This document shows positions 59,291 through 64,000 of a stretch of DNA of 64,000 nucleotides, piece by piece. Origin of the DNA: Ophioderma brevispina (Eukaryota; Echinodermata; Ophiuroidea; Amphilepidida; Ophiodermatidae); contig JAMKCH010012472.1 in assembly GCA_023653785.1 (NCBI GenBank), positions 1 through 64,000 on the forward strand, in the 5' to 3' direction. The first letter of the stretch is position 1. The number at the start of each line of letters is the position of its first letter. The notes below the pieces were generated by a model. That model ran no database searches, was not told where the DNA came from, and was given only the letters and a program-made list of their open reading frames with translations. A program made the translations under genes and the position numbers.

Positions 59291-61130
59291 TGGGTAGGTT
59301 AAACATGCATAGTAAAATCTCGCTTTGAATTTAGTCCCGAAAAGAACCCCTACAATGGTATTAAAACTGCAATAAGTGGTCATATGCAATTTTTCTTTCC
59401 AAATGTCGCATTTCACGTAACCCAAATTGAAGTTGATAATCTACAACCAAAGTAAAATTTGGGAGTTTTTTCCAACCCTGTATTAATGTAATGACCCAAT
59501 TCAATCACCAATTTGTACGTACAAGACAGCAACCACATCACAAACTTCAAACTTTAATTAGTGCTAGTACTGCAATATTGCTTAGGTAAAACACACACAA
59601 AATGGATTTTTAATCTTGGGGCCAAAATGTGATGTAATTTCTTTTTTTTTCTTGGATGTACGATATTTTTTTATTTGAGTGCTCTTTTTCAAAATATTTA
59701 TCTTAAAAAAAACATGAGAAATAGAATCATTTTTATTGAAGCAATCAGTGTCAAAATGGGGCAAATTAAATTTTAAATACAATCATAACATTTAATGCTT
59801 TTCGACTTGTTGTCCGATTATATTCGTCCGGTGCTTTACTGAGGCCGTAGCATACACCGTTTTCATTTACGTACAAACATATTGTAAGATGCAGTAAAGC
59901 ACGGAAAAAGCACAAGAAAGCAAGAAAAGCCAAGGAGGGCAAGAGGTGAAAAACGTGGTAATAATAGATACAAAAAGAGCACAGACAACATTGTAACGGG
60001 TGCTTGTCGTCAACACCAACCATTCTTTTGTTTTAAATCTAACTAGGTTATTTCAAATCTGATAGAGCAAAAGAAACGCGACAATTCTGTCATATCAATT
60101 TCTGAAACAGAAATGGCAGTCAATTCGTGAAATTCAAACAAACCCAGATGTTCTTTCAATTATCAGGAATAAAGATATTAAGAAATCATGTATCATCGTG
60201 TCATCTTATTATATTATCAAATGCCATTGAACTTGAACGGGATTTCCGAGGGAAGGGCCTTTGGGCGAGACAGGTACATGTGCAAAATAAGGACCTGTAG
60301 TTGTAGGGGTTCACGAAGATCCATGGTTCGAAAAAGCGTAACTTGTAAAAATGCATGAGAGAAATCGTAAAGTGGGGCCCCCCCCCCCTCCATATAGTTC
60401 AGTGATAGACCTCTTTCTGATGGTCATCTTACTACTTTGATTTTTTTAGAATACCACGTGTTTTCTAATAAAGTTTAAATCGATTTCGAATTCTTGATTC
60501 AAATCGAGGCTCTTATCTACCATAGTCCAGATAGGTTATTAGGAAGAATCCAACATTTAATAATCCCTAAACATAACACCTCCCAGAAACGCATAGCAGA
60601 TGTAGTGGGTGGATAATGTTTCAAAGTGGATCACATAAACCTTGCTGCGCTTCCCGAGGGCAAAGTGAACAAATCGGTAGTTTCCATCCTTCGAGTTTTA
60701 GCAAGGGATATTCCTGCCAGTTTAAAGTCAAAGCCGCAATCATAACCCAATCACATGACGCACAACAAGCAAAGCTACCAACGAGACCAAGGAAATATCA
60801 CATAGACACACATCAACGTTAACCTTCGCTTTACCCAATATGCAATGTTTTGGGGCTGTGGTGAGTAGGGGTCGGGTGGGGTTAGGGCGTATAGGCGCGC
60901 CTGGCTACAGAGCTGCATAGCTCTGTAGCCATATCGCCTATGTTCAAGGTTAATAGGTTTTGGTAGGCATCATCTTTGCAACGACGTTTGAGAATGGTGT
61001 AGTTTATATTTACAACCCGATATCTGTAACTTTTCATCAATATTTTATTTGTATTATTTTACCCTTCTTCTGGAATGCTGGCCCTTCACATGAACATATC
61101 TATCTGTGCATAGGCTCCATCTCCTCTCAA
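59250..61130. repeat. Diverged tandem block, copy C (~1.85 kb)
   Basis: It aligns with 61280-63090 from AAATCTCGCTTTGAATT.AGTCCCGAAAAGAACCC onward to TGGCCCTTCA.CATGAACAT and CTCCATCTCCTCT. The order of AATTAGTGCTAGTACTGCA, GGGAAGGGCCTTTGGGCGAG, CATAAACCTTGCTGCGCTTC and the GGCTACAGAG hairpin is kept. Most differences are small indels. Confidence 0.8.
60903..60930. repeat. Perfect hairpin in block C
   Basis: GGCTACAGAGCT, loop GCAT, then AGCTCTGTAGCC: a 12-bp stem, with ATAGGCG/CGCCTAT pairing further out. Confidence 0.9.
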
Positions 61131-61279
61131 TCATGTAGATGAAGGATAAAACTTTAGATCATAACATTTGTGGCCATTTTGAAATTTTCCCGCTGACTTT
61201 CCCGATATTACTGAGCCCATATGTTTATCAAACGATCGTGTCAATGGTGAATTCCCATAGGAAAACACGTACCGGTCCC

Positions 61280-63090
61280 ATACATAGTAGACGATCATTA
61301 TGGTTTGCTGATATCTGTGTAGGTAAACAATGAAACAGTGAAATCTCGCTTTGAATTCAGTCCCGAAAAGAACCCATACATAATACTAAACTACAATAAC
61401 TTACATATGCAAGTTTCTTTTCCAAATGCTGCGTTTCACGTGAGCCTAAATTGAAGTTGATAATATAATCTACAGCCAAATTAAAAATTGGGAGTTTTTT
61501 CCCCACCCTGTATTAATGACCCAATTCACCAATTTGTAAGTAAAGACACAACCAACATCACAAACGTCAAACTTTAATTAGTGCTAGTACTGCAGTATTG
61601 TTTAAGTAAACCACAGAAAAAAATGGATTTTTAAACTGGGGCAAATGATACATCAGTATTTTTTCTTGGACGATATTTTTTTTTTATTTGAGTGTTCTTT
61701 TCAAAGATTTTTTTTTTAAACATACAATCATTTTTATTGAAGCAATCAGGTGTCAGAAATGGGGCAAATTAAATTTTAATAAAATAAATAACATTTAATT
61801 CTTTCAATTATACTGTTTTCGATTTATATTCGTTCTGCGCTCACTGTCCGAGGCCATCAACAATTAACGCCGTTTTCATTTACGTACAAAACATATTGTA
61901 AGTGGAAAAGCAAGGAAACCACAAGGAGGGCAAGAGGTGGAAAGAACATGGTATGAATAAATATAAAAAGAGCACAGACAACAACTGTAAACGGATGCTT
62001 CGTTGTCACACAATCCATTCTTTTTGTTTAAAATCTAGGTTATTTCAAATACGAGAGTAAAAGAAACGTGATGTTTAATTGATATTAAAAATGTCAATTA
62101 AAAGCAATGTGTCAATTCAAACCAAATGCAGTTTTCTTTCAATTATCAGGAAATAAAGTTCTTAAGAATCATGTATCATCGTGTAAATAGAGATTGCTGT
62201 ATTATCGAATGCAGTGAAGTGAACCGGGGATTTCCGAAGGAAGGGCCTTTGGGCGAGACAGTTACCTGTGCAAAAGTGAGGAGCTTTAGTTGAGGGGTTC
62301 AAGAAATCCATTGTAAGAAAAACCTAAATTAAAAATGCAAGAGAGAATCGTGAGTGGGGCTTCATCTAGTAAAGAGTGATAGAAAACCTCTTTCTGATTG
62401 CATGCACATACATATTAACTTAAACATTTTTTAGAAATACCGTGTTTTCTCATGAATTTTAAATGAATTTAGAATTCTTGATCACATTCGAGGCTCTATT
62501 CTACCATACGTCCAGGTAGAATCATTAGAAAGATCCAAAATTAATATTACACTCCCAGAAAACGCATAGCAAGATGTAGGGGGTGGATAATGTTTCAAAG
62601 TGGATCACATAAACCTTGCTGCGCTTCCCGAGGTACAAAATGAACAAAATCTGTCTGTTTTCCAAGTGTTAGCAGAGAGATTCCTGGCCAGTTAGGAAAG
62701 TCAACGCCGCAATAGAACCAAAATCAAATACGCGCAAGCAAAACCTCCCAAAAAGAGACAACTGGAAATATCAAGAAAGACACAAAATACCCAATGTGAA
62801 ACTTCGATTACCCAGATGTGCAAAGTTTTTGGGGCTGTGGTGAGTAGGGGTGTTGGGGTTAAGGCGTATAGGTGCCCCTGGCTACAGAGCGCATGCTCTG
62901 TAGCCAATTATATCTATGTTCAAAGATAAAAGGGTTGGTAGGCATCATCTTTGCACGAAGTGTTCAGTTATATTCACATGTAATCTGTATTTTTCTTTTA
63001 TTTTTATTAGGTTGTTACCTTCTTCGTTGGAAGTCCTTGGCCCTTCAACATGAACATTACTGTATAGCTCCATCTCCTCTATTCAGGTAC
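61280..63090. repeat. Diverged tandem block, copy D (~1.8 kb)
   Basis: Partner of block C, beginning in CATAGTAGACGATCA (CATAGTAGAAGATCA in C). It runs directly into the mariner-like tandem pair at 63037. No intact ORF is conserved between the copies, which argues against a functional gene in the block. Confidence 0.8.
62880..62905. repeat. Perfect hairpin in block D
   Basis: GGCTACAGAGC, loop GCAT, then GCTCTGTAGCC: an 11-bp stem. Relative to block C one base has been lost from each side symmetrically, so pairing is preserved. Confidence 0.9.
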
Positions 63091-63545
63091 CGGGTGTCTC
63101 AAAAAAAGGGAACCCTCAAAGCGCCCTCTATTTTCACGCAAGAAAAGGAGTTAAACCATAGATTAAATACATATTGAAAAGTGCATTTTATTAGATTTCC
63201 GACACCGACACCGTTCCAAAAGGACAAAAGACCAAAAGGCCAGCCGAGTATGGCCGATTGAAAATGTGTATCACTTTTTCATTTTTTTATCACGGTGCCT
63301 GGCCCTTCAACATGAACATTACTGTGTATAACCTCCAGCTACTCATAATGTACCGGGTTCTCAAAAAAGGAAACCCTCCAAAGCGCCCTCTATTGCACGA
63401 AGAGAAAAGAGTAAACCATAGAATTAATACATATCTGAAAAGTGCATTTTATTAGATTCCGCACCGACACCTTTCCAAAAGGACAAAAGACCAAAAAGGC
63501 CAGACGAGTATGCCGATTGAAAATGGTATCACTTTTTCATGTGTC
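63037..63545. repeat. Tandem pair (~260-bp units) with a mariner-like end
   Basis: Units at ~63037-63298 and ~63299-63545 share GGCCCTTCAACATGAACATT, GTACCGGG, TCTCAAAAAA.GGAACCCTC, GCGCCCTCTATT, AAGTGCATTTTATTAGATT and AAAAGGACAAAAGACC. The CGGGTGTCTCAAAAAAAGGG word resembles the terminal sequence of mariner-type elements (GTGTC.CAAAAA). No inverted partner end was found. The units differ mainly by short indels. Confidence 0.75.
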
Positions 63546-64000
63546 ACGGATTGTACTGTCTAAGCTGTCTGTAGACAATACACTTTCCAAGCACATGCTT
63601 TCGTTTAGGTTTCTTTTGTTTTGCGAAAAGATCAGTTTATGACTTGAAAGGTTTGTTTTAATTATTATAAATTGCCAAGATCTTGCCCTCATTCTTCTTT
63701 ACTGCCGCTGATCGCCCCCCCCCCTCACCCACTTGGGCTGCCTCTAGACCATTGAAAGACGGATGCAGGCTTGCGCTTCTTTTCCATTTCAATAATCGGC
63801 TTATAATCATTCTTGTTCATCAGATGCATATGCTTGCAAAGCAGCGGTTATATAATTGTCAAAGTTTTGCTTGGCAATCCTATGCTGTTTTTGGTTGTCC
63901 TGTAACGTACACTTCACTTTATAATGTTTCCCCTAGGTGAATCTAAGCGGAGTCAAAACCTCTGGGGATCTTCGCGACAGAATAACTGCTGCCCTTGCAA
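63546..64000. other. Unannotated window end
   Basis: No supported gene or element; a C-rich run lies at ~63715-63725. Confidence 0.5.

Overview
This window is AT-rich, non-coding eukaryotic DNA from an animal. The non-LTR reverse-transcriptase relics, tRNA-derived SINEs, TTAA-flanked MITEs and Ty3/gypsy-type gag fragment fit a repeat-rich marine invertebrate, perhaps an echinoderm or a related deuterostome. The species cannot be fixed from the sequence, and that placement is inference. I see no rRNA, no functional tRNA, no CRISPR, no operon structure and no intact host gene. The longest open frame (minus strand near 33 kb) is a truncated retrotransposon gag.

Layout. 0-6.5 kb: unannotated DNA with a dispersed repeat at the left edge, a GT-rich tract, a decayed tandem pair at 4.0-4.4 kb and weak exon-like open frames at 4.6-5.3 kb. 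6.5-12 kb: a TTAA MITE, then two diverged tandem copies of a ~2.5 kb block, each with a pyrimidine tract and a short TIR element. 14-16 kb: a second copy of the edge repeat and a TTAA MITE. 18-20 kb: a 25-bp tandem repeat and an exon-like open frame with a good acceptor site. 20.6-23.8 kb: three near-identical tandem copies of a CR1/L2-like LINE 3' end. 24-27 kb: a decayed minisatellite, a 121-bp exact duplication around a poly-T tract and a minus-strand LINE C-terminus. 29-30 kb: another TTAA MITE. 31.6-33.7 kb: a tRNA-derived SINE with a snap-back 5' end, a ~30-bp minisatellite and a ~1 kb LTR retrotransposon deletion derivative. 35.7-36 kb: a foldback element. 38.8-40.1 kb: a local duplication carrying two MITE copies. 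40.7-45.3 kb: a paired dispersed repeat and LINE relics with SRGPA ends. 49-51 kb: a MITE and a 14-bp-stem hairpin. 53-56 kb: a LINE relic, a GTAC-rich repeat field with a 50-bp inverted repeat, a minus-strand SINE and a foldback element. 59-63.6 kb: a helix-turn-helix-like fragment, two diverged copies of a ~1.8 kb block and a tandem pair with a mariner-like end.

Two general observations matter most. Several unrelated MITE families here share the outline TTAA-AAG-N-SAC and sit between TTAA tetramers, which points to piggyBac-type mobilisation. Separately, four local duplications are bordered by poly-T runs of almost constant length (21, 21, 21, 22). These look like scaffold-gap or contig-overlap artefacts, or a repeated template-switch process, and should be resolved with reads before the duplications are treated as biology. 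The large diverged blocks differ mostly by 1-base insertions and deletions, so residual long-read errors may also be breaking reading frames.
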